Assembly: GCF_026965535.1 (NCBI RefSeq)
Contig: NZ_CP114039.1
Coordinates: forward strand, 6,572,001 to 6,636,000
Length of the DNA stretch: 64,000 nt
Direction: 5' to 3'
Origin: Corallococcus sp. NCRR
GTDB taxonomy: Bacteria; Myxococcota; Myxococcia; Myxococcales; Myxococcaceae
Shown: positions 58,201-63,721 of the stretch, piece after piece
Numbering within the stretch: position 1 is the stretch's first letter
How the letters are laid out: each line of letters begins with the position of its first letter
The notes under the pieces: generated by a model
What the model was told of the DNA's origin: nothing
The model's database searches: none
What the model saw: only the letters and a program-made list of their open reading frames with translations
Translations under genes and position numbers: made by a program

Positions 58201-61013
58201 TGTTCACGCGCGAGCCCCTTCATCCGCTCCAGAAGCGCGGCGGGGAGGCCCACCTCCACGCTGGCGGCCTGGTGCGTGGACGCGGACGGCCGGGGCTGTG
58301 CCACGGCCAGGTCCAGGACCTCGGGAGCGCCCTCCAGCTCGCGCCGCCAGAAGCCGAGCAGCTCCTCCAGATTGGTGCCCTGGAGCATCTCCCGCTGCCA
58401 CGCGCCGTGGTCGGAGTAGCGCAGCGTCAGCTCCGGCAGCGCGGCCGGGCGGCCTCCGGCGTGCGCCGGATAGAGCACCGCCAGCTCCCGGACGAGCACC
58501 TCCATGGACACGCCGTCCGCGATGATGTGGTGCATCGTGAGCACCAGCACGTGCTCGTGCTCCTCGGTCCTGAGCAGGACCGCGCGCAGCAGCGGCCCCG
58601 TGCCCAGGTCGAAGCCCCGGAGCGCCTCCGCGTCGGCGCGGCGCTGGAGCTCCTGCTCGCGCGCGGGCGCGGACAACGCGCGCAGGTCACCGGTGCCGAG
58701 CGTGAAGGACGCCTCCGGCGCGATGCGCACGACGGCCGCGCCCTCCGCGGCGTGGAAGGTGGTCCGCAGGGTTTCGTGGCGGCGCACGACGTCCTGGAAG
58801 GCGCGCTCCAGGGCGGCGGGCTCCAGAGGTCCCTGGAACCGCACGGCCGCGGTGATGTTGTACAGCGCGCTCCCGGGCTCCAACTGCTCCAGGAACCACA
58901 ACCGCTCCTGGCCGGGGGACAGGCGCGGCGGCGCGTCGTCGCCCCGGCGCGCGATGGGCGCGGGCCTGGCGCTCGCGGACCGGCGGCGTTCGTGGATGAG
59001 CACCGCCAGCTCGTCGAGCGTGGGCCCACGGAGCAGCTCCTCCATGCGCACGGCGACGCCCGCGCCGGTCTCCAGCGCGTGGCCCAGCTCGATGGCGCCG
59101 AGCGAGTCGAAGCCGAAGCGGGTGATGGGCAGCTCCCCGTCGAGCGCATCGGGGGAAAGGCGCAGGCTCCGGGCCATCGTCCCGCGCAGCCACGCCGTGG
59201 TGTCGGCGAGCGACGCGTCCGGTGCCAGCAGGGAAGGGGCGGACGGCGCCGGGGTGGCCGGTGTCACGGCCTCCTCGCGCCAGGCGGTCACGACGGGCAG
59301 CTCGTTGGCGAGGAAGGCCGCCCGGGTGCCGCTTCGCTGGATCTTCCCGCTGGATGTCTTGGGGATGCTCCCGGGCTCGATGAGCACCAGGGCGTGGAGG
59401 GGCACCTCGTGCAGCTCCGCCAGCCGCTGACGGACCCGCGCGGTCACCTCATCGGGATCCGTCATGCGGCGCGGATCCACTTCCTGGACGACGACGAGCC
59501 GCTCCTCTCCCTGCACGTCCACGGCGAACGCGGCGGTGCACCCCGGGCGCAGCGCCGGGTGGCTCAGCTCCACCGTCTGCTCCAGGTCCTGCGGGTAGAC
59601 GTTGCGTCCCCGGAGGATGATCAGGTCCTTGAGCCGGCCGGAGACGAACAGCTCCCCGTCCTGCATGAAGCCCAGGTCCCCCGTGCGCAGGTACACCGTG
59701 TCGCCGCCGCCCGCCACGCGGCCGTGGAACGCGCGGGCCGTCTCCTCCGGACGCTCCCAGTAGCCCCGGGCCACGCTCGGACCGTGGACCCAGATCTCTC
59801 CCACGCGGCCCGGCGCGCACGGCTCGCACGTCGCGGGGTCCACGATGCGGATCTCCTGGTCGGGCAGGTTTCCACCCGAGCCCACCAGCATCGGACCGCC
59901 GGCATCCTCCCGCGCCTCACCCCGCGCGAGCGCGTCCGAGGCGAAGGGACGGTGGACGGGAAACACGCCCTTCTTGCCACCAGAGACGATGAGCGTCGCC
60001 TCGGCGAGGCCGTAGCAGGCGTAGAGCGACTCCGGGCGGAAGCCGGAGGGCGCGAAGGCGTCCGTGAACCTCGCGAGCGTCTCTGGACGAATGGGCTCCG
60101 CGCCGCAGAACGCGACCTCCCAGTTGCTCAGGTCCAGCGCCGCGCGCTCCTCCGGCGTGCTCTTGCGCACGCACAGATCGAACGCGAAGTTCGGACCGCC
60201 GCTGATGGTGCCATTGAACCGGGACACCGCCTCCAGCCACTTCATGGGGCGCCGGAGGAAGTCCAGCGGCGACATCAGGGCGACGGGGAAGCCCGCGTAC
60301 AGCGGCTGGAGGATGCCGCCGATGAGCCCCATGTCGTGGTACGGCGGCAGCCAGATGACGCCCACGGAGTCCTGGCGGCTCTCGAACGCGTGCGAGATGA
60401 GCCCCAGGTTGTGCAGCAGGTTGCCGTGGCTCAGCATCACGCCCTTGGGCGTGCCCGTGGACCCGGACGTGTACTGGAGGAACGCCAGCGCATCACTCCC
60501 CACGTCCGCGGGCCGCCAGTCCTGCCCCGTCTCCTCCGGCAGTTCGTCCGTGGCCACCCAGTGCAACGCCTTCAACTCCGGCGCCTGCTCGAACAACATC
60601 TCCGCGAACGACGCGATGAACGACGTGGTGAGCACCACCGTCGCCCGCGCGTCCTCGATGATGGAGCGCAGCCGGGGCAGCGTCCGGCCCAGCCGCATCG
60701 GATCCGGCGGATAGGCCGGGACCGCGACCCGCTGCGCGTACAGACAGCCGAAGAACCCCGCGATGTACTGGAGCCCCGGCGGATACAGCAGCACCACCCG
60801 CGCCCCCGCCGGGCTCACTGCCTCCAGCGCCGCGCCAATGCGCCGCGCCCAGCGGTCCATCTCCCCCCGCGTCATCGTGACTTCGGAGCCGTCCTCCTCC
60901 AGGAACGTGTAGAGCGGCGCCTCCTCGCGTGCCTCTGCCTGCTGGCGCAGGAGCGCGACGAGTGACGAAGCAGCGCCGTGATTCACGTGAAGTTTGACAT
61001 ACATGTTTTTCAC
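43005..61013 (-). CDS. Lipo-initiating NRPS: FAAL-ACP then five C-A-T modules
   Basis: This giant gene encodes 6002 residues. A fatty acyl-AMP ligase domain comes first (about 1-590, with LQYTSGSTGTPKGVMLSH, YHDMGLIGG and CYGLAEATL), then an ACP (GFDSLGAIEL, Ser near 636). Five C-A-T modules follow, with T-domain Ser near 1687, 2745, 3811, 4862 and 5910. All C domains keep HHxxxDG (HHIIADG, HHIVSDG, HHAILDG, HHIISDG, HHIISDG). The last T has GGNSLSL, common before a PKS, and a charged tail (RRALLSRQQARRRGR) that may dock to the next protein. Initiation is probably GTG 61013 (ATG 61004 is an alternative); no strong ribosome-binding site is visible. FAAL loading implies an N-acylated lipopeptide. 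Confidence 0.95.
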   Translation of the reverse strand: MKNMYVKLHVNHGAASSLVALLRQQAEAREEAPLYTFLEEDGSEVTMTRGEMDRWARRIGAALEAVSPAGARVVLLYPPGLQYIAGFFGCLYAQRVAVPAYPPDPMRLGRTLPRLRSIIEDARATVVLTTSFIASFAEMLFEQAPELKALHWVATDELPEETGQDWRPADVGSDALAFLQYTSGSTGTPKGVMLSHGNLLHNLGLISHAFESRQDSVGVIWLPPYHDMGLIGGILQPLYAGFPVALMSPLDFLRRPMKWLEAVSRFNGTISGGPNFAFDLCVRKSTPEERAALDLSNWEVAFCGAEPIRPETLARFTDAFAPSGFRPESLYACYGLAEATLIVSGGKKGVFPVHRPFASDALARGEAREDAGGPMLVGSGGNLPDQEIRIVDPATCEPCAPGRVGEIWVHGPSVARGYWERPEETARAFHGRVAGGGDTVYLRTGDLGFMQDGELFVSGRLKDLIILRGRNVYPQDLEQTVELSHPALRPGCTAAFAVDVQGEERLVVVQEVDPRRMTDPDEVTARVRQRLAELHEVPLHALVLIEPGSIPKTSSGKIQRSGTRAAFLANELPVVTAWREEAVTPATPAPSAPSLLAPDASLADTTAWLRGTMARSLRLSPDALDGELPITRFGFDSLGAIELGHALETGAGVAVRMEELLRGPTLDELAVLIHERRRSASARPAPIARRGDDAPPRLSPGQERLWFLEQLEPGSALYNITAAVRFQGPLEPAALERAFQDVVRRHETLRTTFHAAEGAAVVRIAPEASFTLGTGDLRALSAPAREQELQRRADAEALRGFDLGTGPLLRAVLLRTEEHEHVLVLTMHHIIADGVSMEVLVRELAVLYPAHAGGRPAALPELTLRYSDHGAWQREMLQGTNLEELLGFWRRELEGAPEVLDLAVAQPRPSASTHQAASVEVGLPAALLERMKGLAREQGVSPFVVLLSAYQLLLARYSGQDDILVGTPVHGRERPEARELIGFFVNTLVLRTRLTGVTTFRELLARVHDVTLRAYAHQDLPFEKLVEALRPARHPGASPLFQNVLAIVPDPLATQPLPGLTLQQLELPSHFLQGDLRLALSESAAGLRGRLEYSTDLFDAAAARQLVAHLSGLLTAAVSQPDAPLESLDMLEAGERHRLLVDWAETRAGEPDESCAHRLFEAQAARTPDATALRLGDAALTYRELNARANRLARVLRQRGVGPETLVGLCFERSFDMVVGLLAILKAGGAYVPLDPAQHPERLGFILEDTRAPIVLTRHALLPKLGGRDARALCIEDVEDACARESGEDLEGGATSGSLVYVIYTSGSTGRPKGTLLQHRGLCNTARETAAMMRLGAGSRLLQFFALSFDAAVSDIFPPLLSGATLVLAPRDAVMPGAPLEQTLREQEITVVTLTPSVLAQLDPSQATGLQTLLTAGEACTPELALRWADRLRFVNAYGPTEVTVCATFNPNVDPERPTLGQPLAHVQVYVLDAGLRPVPVGVPGELCVAGVGLARGYLGRPDLTAARFVPNPYARVPGARLYRTGDRVRRLPDGGLEYLGRVDDQVKLRGYRIEPGEIEAALRARPGVRDAAVILREDSPGDPRLVAYVVATPDVARGLREALESQLPDYMVPSAFVPLEVLPLTPHGKLDRKALPPPGAPDTARDGSFAAPTTDTERRVAALWAEVLKTDRVGLHDDFFDLGGHSLMATQVIARIRTAFGVELPLSAFMNDVTTVAAMARHIDANTQPRRAVPPLTALPRTGPLPLSLAQERLWLADQLSPGSPLYNVPAAVRMHGTLNPLALAQGLAELIRRHEALRTVFRQDEARAVQVISPASPPALPLVDLSGRPRDEAEAGARRLAREEAVRPFDLEKGPLLRAVLLRLAEQEHVLCLTLHHIVSDGWSGGVFLRELAALYGAFSQGQPSPLTELPFQYADYAAWHRGWLESGTLAENLGWWRKQLEELPTLQLRADVPRPPGERFQGDGRRFTLPAKLTGELEALARAEGATLFMVLLALFDVLLQRHTGQDDIVVGTDIAGREHEALEGIIGFFTNQLVLRTRLSGQPTFRELLARVRQVALDAYEHQETPFGRLVQELRDQRATTGQPLFQAKLVLENAPMPAMRLPGLSLELMEGESNGLARWDLLFILTPEEGALKVVAEYNTDVLDGEAMERMWEHFLRLAHSAVANPGQRIHALSMLPPGELQQLAAWSGPVRGVPPALSIPACFEQRVAQAPGAVALVFEGQTLDYAGLDRRANQLAHHLRAQGVGPGARVALALERSLDLVVALVAILKAGASYVPLDVNDPPERLGFLLEETRPATIVTTSEIADGLTAQWIPFVCVDTDAAAIARAPVHAPAHGVGAESEAYVLFTSGSTGRPKGVAVPHRGVLRLVREPGWVRLSPEETLLQLAPLAFDASTFEVWGALLNGARLIIAPPQALSLDALSGLIARERVTTLWLTAGLFHQVVDSHLEALAPVRQLLAGGDVLSPPHVARVLEAHPGCQVINGYGPTENTTFTCCFPIKSREDLRAGVPLGRSIQGTRVYVLDAAMEQVPMGAPGELYAAGDGLAHGYLNQPELTAERFVPDPFSTLPGARLYRTGDRCRVRRDGTLEFLGRVDQQVKVRGFRIEPGEIETAVRRHPAVQDTVVMVREIAGEKSLVAYVVSTEGRTLTIDAVRAFLADKLPAHMLPAALVTLAELPLTANGKVDRRALPAPDGERPELGTSYQAPRTPTEEILCAVGAELLGVARVGIDDSFFDLGGDSIRAIQYVARSRERGLELSVAMLLEKQTVRAMAEALQGQVRAAADAAAQAPFALLSAGDRSRLPPDLEDAYPLATLQAGMLFQSEFSQETALYHDAFSFHLEVDLEPVTLRRVLRELAMRHAVLRTSFDLAHYDVPLQFVHREVEVPLHVEDLSAMSRADQDRHLVAWLERERSRPFAWEHAPLIRFGFHRRTGRTVQLSVIFHHAILDGWSFASLLAEFLPRALAVRQGAESPVPPLAAAYREFVALERQTLDSEAAQRYWREQLAEVARARANAAPRSPAQGPGPLLFREFPLSASTTQGLRALAHQAVVPLKSVLLAAHLRVRGVLDGSSHVVSGFVVNGRPEVTDGERVLGLFLNSVPFALKLGGGSWVELVRDVFAREQALLPHRRYPMARLQQQLGGRPLFDALFNFVHFHVSAGLTGIPGVRLVEPYWETSWLDLPLDTTFSVDPESQDVKLTLRSHGRDWDEAKLDRIAGIYLRTLERMALHPRERYEHSQLLDASEYGHLLRTWNDTATASMPAPHVAALFESQARRTPDAVAVESGTEQLTYGQLNARANQLARVLRRGGVGPEVRVALALRRSPDLVVAVLGVLKAGGAYVPLDPSYPHERLAYVLEDSGARVLVAHSELRGALPRINGNTLCLDETDLSSEDGTDLGVAVAPEQLAYVLYTSGSTGRPKGVMVTHGGAVNYLAWSRDAYDAAAGAGAPVHSPLGFDLTITSLLTPLMAGGRVVLVPEGRAGEGLAQVLRSGMDHSIVKLTPTQLSLLEAQLSDVDVAGRVRCFVVGGEALTSATLASWRKRAPATRIINEYGPTETVVGCCTFEVGPDARFDSAVPIGHPIANTRLYVLDAHGAPTAVGVSGELYIGGAGVARGYSQRPALTAERFVPDPFASTPGQRLYRTGDIVRWRADGQLEYQGRVDDQVKVRGFRIELGEIEAVLAEHAAVREAAVVVRDAGGDRKLVAYVVPHDSMPDPLELRRWLLTRLPDPMVPSAFLSLAALPLTVNGKVDRRALPTVDADEATPGTTYVPPATPVEERLAEILARVLGVPRMGREDDFFALGGHSLTATRAAVRIREAFRIQLPVGTLFEAPTVSALAAHVERAIGTSTGIQWTAMSRIPRDGVLPLSFAQQRLWFMDQLEPGSASYNIPAAVRIDGALDVAALERAFASLVERHESLRTTFRAEHGQPVQVISPDATAPLRHVDLRGLPPAERASEEARLMAEEGRTPFDLQRGPLLRVTLLQRDDRAFMLLVTLHHIISDGWSTGVLIREVAALYEAFTQGRGSPLEPLPFQYVDYAAWQRRWMEGPALYAELDHWRKTLAGAPPLLELPTDRPRPPVRAYRGAIHPMALPRDLSERVKELGQSEGATPFMVLLTAFQTLLSRLSGQHDFCVGTPIAGRTRAEIEGLIGFFVNTLVLRANTEGDPTFVDLLYRVREVTLAAYSHQDVPLDKLVEELRPERSLSHPPLFQVVFALQDASTAELALPGLVFRELPTGSQASKFDLSLSLRDGPDGFDGVIEYDTDLFDAGTIDRMAARLRVLLEAIVAAPEDRLSQLTRALATDLVEATALPAHDSPGVLPRIQGWVDRTPSAPAVIDAEHVLTYAQLDREATRLARVLPRPSPGNIRPIAVLMERSASMIVAQLAILRAGGVFMPLDPTLPDARLHTLLMESQATTVVTTPAHAARIPPSLRVLFADGTTPGAEAAPGATALPADPPPSAPAYVIFTSGTTGVPKGITVSHGALAHLTDWHQVDMPVGPGDRAAVLASPAFDASVLEIWPKLASGAALVIVPEAVRADPAAIARWLAEAAIQTVFFTTALGELVLGEQLPEHHTLRIISVGGDQLRRRPPQGAPYRFLNVYGPTEVAVLATCDVVAPEGTEEGLPTIGRAISGARVYVLDASLRPVPAGVPGELFLAGGGVAQGYLNRPDLTAERFLPDPHGPAGARMYRSGDRARVRADGRLEFLGRLDGQVKIRGFRIELGEVEAVLGSHPALKEAVVTVQDVAGDRRLIGYVVGREAVPSAARLRHWMLERLPDYMVPAAFVAMDAMPVSTSGKVERKALPAPDARAFASVEGAAPPRTPTEEILVGLFSRLLGVETVGIRDSFFDLGGHSLLATQLVSRLRGAFGVELPLRELFQAATPEHLATRVEALKREQGAPGIPALTLMPRGERLPLSFAQQRLWFLDRLEPGSANYTLSQAMRLNGPLDVDALEWSLSEVVRRHESLRTTFAMEEGMPYQVIAGDLPSILERVRLDGTPEEREAAALRRCAEEVRRPFDLARGPLIRAVLMECAPDAHVLMMTMHHIISDGWSVGVFVREMATLYEARRREEPSVLAPLPIQYADYALWQRQWMEGGVLESQLAWWKAHLAGAPRALELPTDRPRPPVRTSNGASHRIRWSSELSARVRTVSREEGVTPFMTLLAAFQSLLGRYAGQDDVSVGSPIAGRTREETEPLIGFFVNTLVLRTSLAGEPTFRELLGRVRDVTLGAYAHQDVPFEKVVETLHPERDLSRTPLFQVLFALQNTAQPTLALPGLAVTPLEPDLPTARFDLSLTLMEENGVLTGAMEYNTQLFDRLTLERMDAHLVALLEGVLADPGRRPSSVDLLSESERHEVLTGWSTTSVAFPDGLAHERFAQWAARAPEATALLFQDQRVSYRELERRSNQLAHKLMTLGVGPEVRVALCLERSVELVVGILAVLKAGGAYVPLDPSFPRERLAYMLEDSGARLALTQPPLAKDLTALGVAVHVLEPGAPLSQGMPETAPACAIHPDTLAYLIYTSGSTGRPKGTLLTHRGLRNTALAAVEAHGFHPESRVLQFAPIGFDASVCEVFATLLAGATLVLATREAILPGPPLHAVLKDQAVTAVTLTPSVLAQLEPEGLPALTTIISAGEACPPEVARRWSRGRKLLNAYGPTEVTICASINDAVDPEAPTIGRPFPNVRVYVLDARLRPVPVGVAGELLVGGPGMARGYGGRPELTAERFIPDPFGQEPGARLYRTGDVVRWRANGELEYLGRADAQVKLRGLRIELGEVESVLREHPAVKDAAAAVRDDAGARRLVAYVVSSGQDLQASQLREHLARRLPQYMVPATFVALESLPLSSSGKLDRKALPAPDAGQLGTATPYEAPRNDIERTVAGIWQEVLNVPRVGLHDGFFDLGGNSLSLVQIHSKLQSALGMQLPLVELFQHQSVAALAAHLRRATEAAPPATETAADEERFDTRRALLSRQQARRRGRAEPTESDLDGEPEDSHE
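46300..49459 (-). other. NRPS module 4 (C-A-T), atypical code
   Basis: Pocket residues read roughly D-A-L-F-S-G-V-V-L, which matches no common code I know. A3 is FTSGTTGVPKG and the A domain is divergent in its first half (LPRPSPGNIRPIAVLMERSA). Substrate is open. Boundaries are approximate. Confidence 0.65.
49460..52669 (-). other. NRPS module 3 (C-A-T), asparagine code, unusual C domain
   Basis: The C domain begins DLEDAYPLATLQAGMLF, like the C domains after epimerases in tyrocidine synthetase and unlike the SFAQQRLWF start of the other modules here. Pocket residues read D-L-T-K-V-G-E-V-G, matching the Asn code. Boundaries are approximate. Confidence 0.8.
52670..55854 (-). other. NRPS module 2 (C-A-T), valine code
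   Basis: Pocket residues read D-A-F-W-L-G-G-T-F, matching the canonical Val code (DAFWLGGTF / DAFWIGGTF). The T domain has GGDSI, the form usually found before E-type or DCL-like condensation domains; no E domain is present. Boundaries are approximate. Confidence 0.8.
55855..58945 (-). other. NRPS module 1 (C-A-T), aromatic-type code
   Basis: This is the acyl-accepting C domain with HHIIADG. Pocket residues aligned by eye to GrsA read D-A-S-T-L-A-A-V-C, close to the Phe code DAWTIAAVC. Prediction: Phe/Tyr-like. Boundaries are approximate. Confidence 0.7.
58959..61013 (-). other. Loading unit: FAAL + ACP
   Basis: The FAAL activates a fatty acid as acyl-AMP and passes it to the adjacent ACP, whose Ser lies in GFDSLGAIEL (near 59105). 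The YHDMGLIGG and GVMLSHGN motifs separate it from amino-acid A domains and from acyl-CoA ligases. The chain length cannot be read. Confidence 0.9.
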
Positions 61014-61014
61014 G
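60982..61014 (-). promoter_or_regulatory. Palindromic AT-rich start region of the NRPS gene
   Basis: A perfect 10-bp palindrome TTCACGTGAA (60982-60991) and a further inverted copy (TTCACG, 61009-61014, against CGTGAA, 60986-60991) flank the GTG/ATG start candidates in an AT-rich patch. This could be an operator or simply mark a low-structure translation start. Confidence 0.35.
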
Positions 61015-61080
61015 ATTTACTGTTATGTATGGAGATGCGGCGGAGCCCGGGGCCCGGGGCGGTCCGGCGCCGTGGCGTGA

Positions 61081-61172
61081 CGGTCCGCGCTCCCACGGGG
61101 AGGGAGGCGGACCGCCCGCGAAGGCATGGGCGAAGGGTGTTCCCGGTCACCCGACGGGGACGGGTGACCGGG
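61081..61172. repeat. Two hairpins between acylase and NRPS genes
   Basis: In the 203-base gap between the acylase stop and the NRPS start there is a perfect 12-bp stem with 7-base loop (61142-61153 with 61161-61172), 45 bases after the acylase stop, and an 8-bp repeat (61081-61088 with 61107-61114). The larger one may end or attenuate the acylase transcript; there is no T-run. Confidence 0.55.
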
Positions 61173-61216
61173 GTGAAGCGTTCCGGGCCAGCGGCCCTTG
61201 CTGCGAGATACGGGAC

Positions 61217-63721
61217 CTACTGCGCCGAAACGACCTGCTGCGTGAGCGCCGGGTCGGCGGCGATGTCCGCCTCGTTGAAGAGGACGGTGCGCCACTGCTT
61301 CTGGGAGAAGCGCTGGGTCTGGTCCGTGAAGTAGGGCGAGGCGGGGTCGCCGGACTGGCCGTAGGTGAGCAGGGCGCGCGCGTCCACGCCCGTGGCGGTG
61401 TACGCCAGCGCCAGGATGAAGCTGGAGCCGGTGCTGACGACGTAGCCGGTCGTGCTCAGGCCCGTCTCACCGTTGAGCACCGCCCCCCGGGGAGGGACCG
61501 GGTCGACGAGCGAGGACTGGAGCGTGCCGTAGATGGCGACGTTGGCCACGCCGTCGTGGTTGTGGCCGCCGTGGATGGGGATGCGCTGGCCGGCGCGCTC
61601 CGCGAACTGCACGCTGCCCAGCGGGGCGTCCACGGCGATCTTCGCCGTGTCCAGCAGCGTCACGGCCTGCGCCAGCTTCACGAGCGCCGGGTCCTCCCCC
61701 TGCGCGGGCGCGGGCGGGAGCGTGCTGGGCGTGGTGAAGGGAGCGCTCACGTCGAAGGCCGTGTCGAAGAGGGTGCCCTTGTTGAGCAGTTGGTTCACCG
61801 GATACGCGCCGATGAACTCGCGCCAAAGCACCGCGCCCACGCTGTCCGTGTCGAAGCGGCCGTTCCACGCGGCGAGCACCGCGCAGGCCTGCGTGAGGTC
61901 CACCGCCTTGCCCTGGTACGTCGCGGACGGAGTGGCCTGGCAGCGCGCCACCAGCGCCGGGCGCAGCAGCTCCGCCACCGAGCTGCGGTTGTTGAGGATG
62001 GACGCCTGGAGCTCCTCCAGCGTGAACTTGCCGTCCGCGCCCGAGGCGCCGTCCGCCGACTGCTCGGTCAGCATCACCAGGTTCATGCGCGAGCGCGGCT
62101 GCTGGCTGCGGGGCCCGGGCCCGTGCATCGGGGAGTAGCCCGACAGGGGCTGCGCCGGGTTGGTGAGCCAGTAGCTGTCGTTGGCGTTGTAGGTGAAGTC
62201 GCGGCGCTCCAGCTGCGGCACCTGGGCGAAGGGCACCAGGCCGGGGCTGCGGGCGCCGGGGGCCTCCACCCACTCGTTGACGGAGGTGCTGCCATCCAGC
62301 AGCACCAGGTTGAGGTTGCGGAAGAACAGCGTCGCCACCGGATCCGCGCCGGAGGTGGCCTGCTGCCACGCATCCAGCGCCGCGGGGCTCAAGTTGGGCG
62401 TGGCCGCCGCGTCCGTGTACCAGGCGTTGCCGTCGCGATCCGTGGCCAGGGTGTTGACCCAGGGGATGCCCTGCACGGTGGCGAAGGCGTTCTTGAACTC
62501 CTGGAGGTTCTTCGCCCGGTTCATCGCGTGGAACTGGGCCAGCAGGACGGTGTTCTCCAGGTTCGCGTCCCGGTAGGTGAACGCCACCTGCGCCGTCCAG
62601 TCCGTCACGCCCGGGATGGCGAGCATGGGACCGAAGTGGCTGCTGTAGAGCGTGCGCGAGATGTTCGTGAGCGAGCCATCCGGCAGCCGCACCAGGATGG
62701 TGTGCGTGCGCGCGGTCATCTCGCGCTCCTGCCCGTCGTACAGGTAGTGCGTCGGCTTGCCCGGCACGAGCTTCAGCCGGTACAGCGTCATCCGCTGGCC
62801 GGCGGACACGGTGTGCGTCCACGCGACGTTGTCGTTGAAGCCGATGAGCACCCCGGGCACGCCCACCAGGGACGCGCCGTAGACGTTCATCACGTCCGGC
62901 ACGGTGAGGTGGCTCTCCCACAGCCGCAGCTCGCCCTGCCAGGGGAAGTGCGGGTTGGCCACGAGCATGCCGTGGCCGTTGGCGGAGCGCTCCGCGCCAA
63001 TGGCCCAGCCGTTGCTGCCCAGGTCGTGATCGCGCAGTTGCTGGAATGCCTGCGGCGGCGGCACGTCGATGCGCTGCCCGCCGGTCACCGTGGGCGGCTG
63101 GGCGTTGGTCACCGCCGCGACGAACTGGTAGCTGCTCGAAAGCAGGGCCAGGCTGATGTGGTACGCCATCAGGTCCACGTCGTCGATGGGCCTCACCCAC
63201 GCGGCGTTGGCGCAGGCCGCGGGGCGGGCGGCGGGCTCCACCTGGGACAGGTAGTGGTTGTAGCCGGCGGCGTAGCCCTGGATCATCGCCCGCACGTCCT
63301 CGGGCAGCGCGGGCAGCGCGTCCTTCGCGCGCGCATGGACACCCAGGGAGAGGTAGCCGAAGTCACTCGCCACGTTGGCGTTGCCCGCGCCCGGGCCCAG
63401 GAACCGGGCCCGCTCGCTGCGCACCTTGAGGATCTGATCCGCCAGCGTGCACACGTTGTCCTGGGCGAACGCGTAGCCCTGGCCAAACGCCGCGCTGCCC
63501 AGGTTCTTCGCCGTGATGTGGGGCACCCCGTTGCCCGAGCGCCGGATCGTCGCCTCGTAGCGTGGCGCCGGCTCTGGCGTGGGCGGCGCCTCCGGGTCGT
63601 CATCGCACGCGGAAACGCCCAGCAGCACGGCGAGCGCGAGCGCACGACGCTGCCAGGGACCGCGACGCGTGGAGTGGGAGGGGACGGCGGAAGGGATCCT
63701 CGGAGAGCGGGCAGGGGGCAT
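61217..63721 (-). CDS. Penicillin acylase family (Ntn-hydrolase) lipoprotein
   Basis: The product is 834 residues from ATG 63721 (a TTG at 63760 is possible; neither has a clear ribosome-binding site). The signal ends LGVSAC (lipobox, Cys near residue 39). The family layout is seen: an alpha chain starting near IRRSGNGVPHITAKNLGSAAFGQGYAFAQDN, then LGSNGWAIG, where Ser is the self-exposed N-terminal nucleophile of the beta chain, followed by MLVANPHFPW, GVLIGFNDNVAWTHT and a C-terminal AGQRIPIHGGHNHDG. The family cleaves acyl-amides (penicillins, acyl-homoserine lactones, acylated siderophore precursors as by PvdQ). Lying upstream of, and co-directional with, a FAAL-loaded NRPS suggests removal of the fatty acyl group after export; this is inference. 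Confidence 0.9.
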   Translation of the reverse strand: MPPARSPRIPSAVPSHSTRRGPWQRRALALAVLLGVSACDDDPEAPPTPEPAPRYEATIRRSGNGVPHITAKNLGSAAFGQGYAFAQDNVCTLADQILKVRSERARFLGPGAGNANVASDFGYLSLGVHARAKDALPALPEDVRAMIQGYAAGYNHYLSQVEPAARPAACANAAWVRPIDDVDLMAYHISLALLSSSYQFVAAVTNAQPPTVTGGQRIDVPPPQAFQQLRDHDLGSNGWAIGAERSANGHGMLVANPHFPWQGELRLWESHLTVPDVMNVYGASLVGVPGVLIGFNDNVAWTHTVSAGQRMTLYRLKLVPGKPTHYLYDGQEREMTARTHTILVRLPDGSLTNISRTLYSSHFGPMLAIPGVTDWTAQVAFTYRDANLENTVLLAQFHAMNRAKNLQEFKNAFATVQGIPWVNTLATDRDGNAWYTDAAATPNLSPAALDAWQQATSGADPVATLFFRNLNLVLLDGSTSVNEWVEAPGARSPGLVPFAQVPQLERRDFTYNANDSYWLTNPAQPLSGYSPMHGPGPRSQQPRSRMNLVMLTEQSADGASGADGKFTLEELQASILNNRSSVAELLRPALVARCQATPSATYQGKAVDLTQACAVLAAWNGRFDTDSVGAVLWREFIGAYPVNQLLNKGTLFDTAFDVSAPFTTPSTLPPAPAQGEDPALVKLAQAVTLLDTAKIAVDAPLGSVQFAERAGQRIPIHGGHNHDGVANVAIYGTLQSSLVDPVPPRGAVLNGETGLSTTGYVVSTGSSFILALAYTATGVDARALLTYGQSGDPASPYFTDQTQRFSQKQWRTVLFNEADIAADPALTQQVVSAQ

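Noticed and set aside
57057..60965. 1302-codon plus-strand open frame opposite module 1 and the FAAL
   Set aside because: Same antisense artefact; no ribosome-binding site or recognisable motif.
30728..61013. CRISPR-like or tandem DNA repeats within the synthetase genes
   Set aside because: Recurring motifs are conserved C, A and T domain motifs spaced about 3.1 kb apart, not an array.
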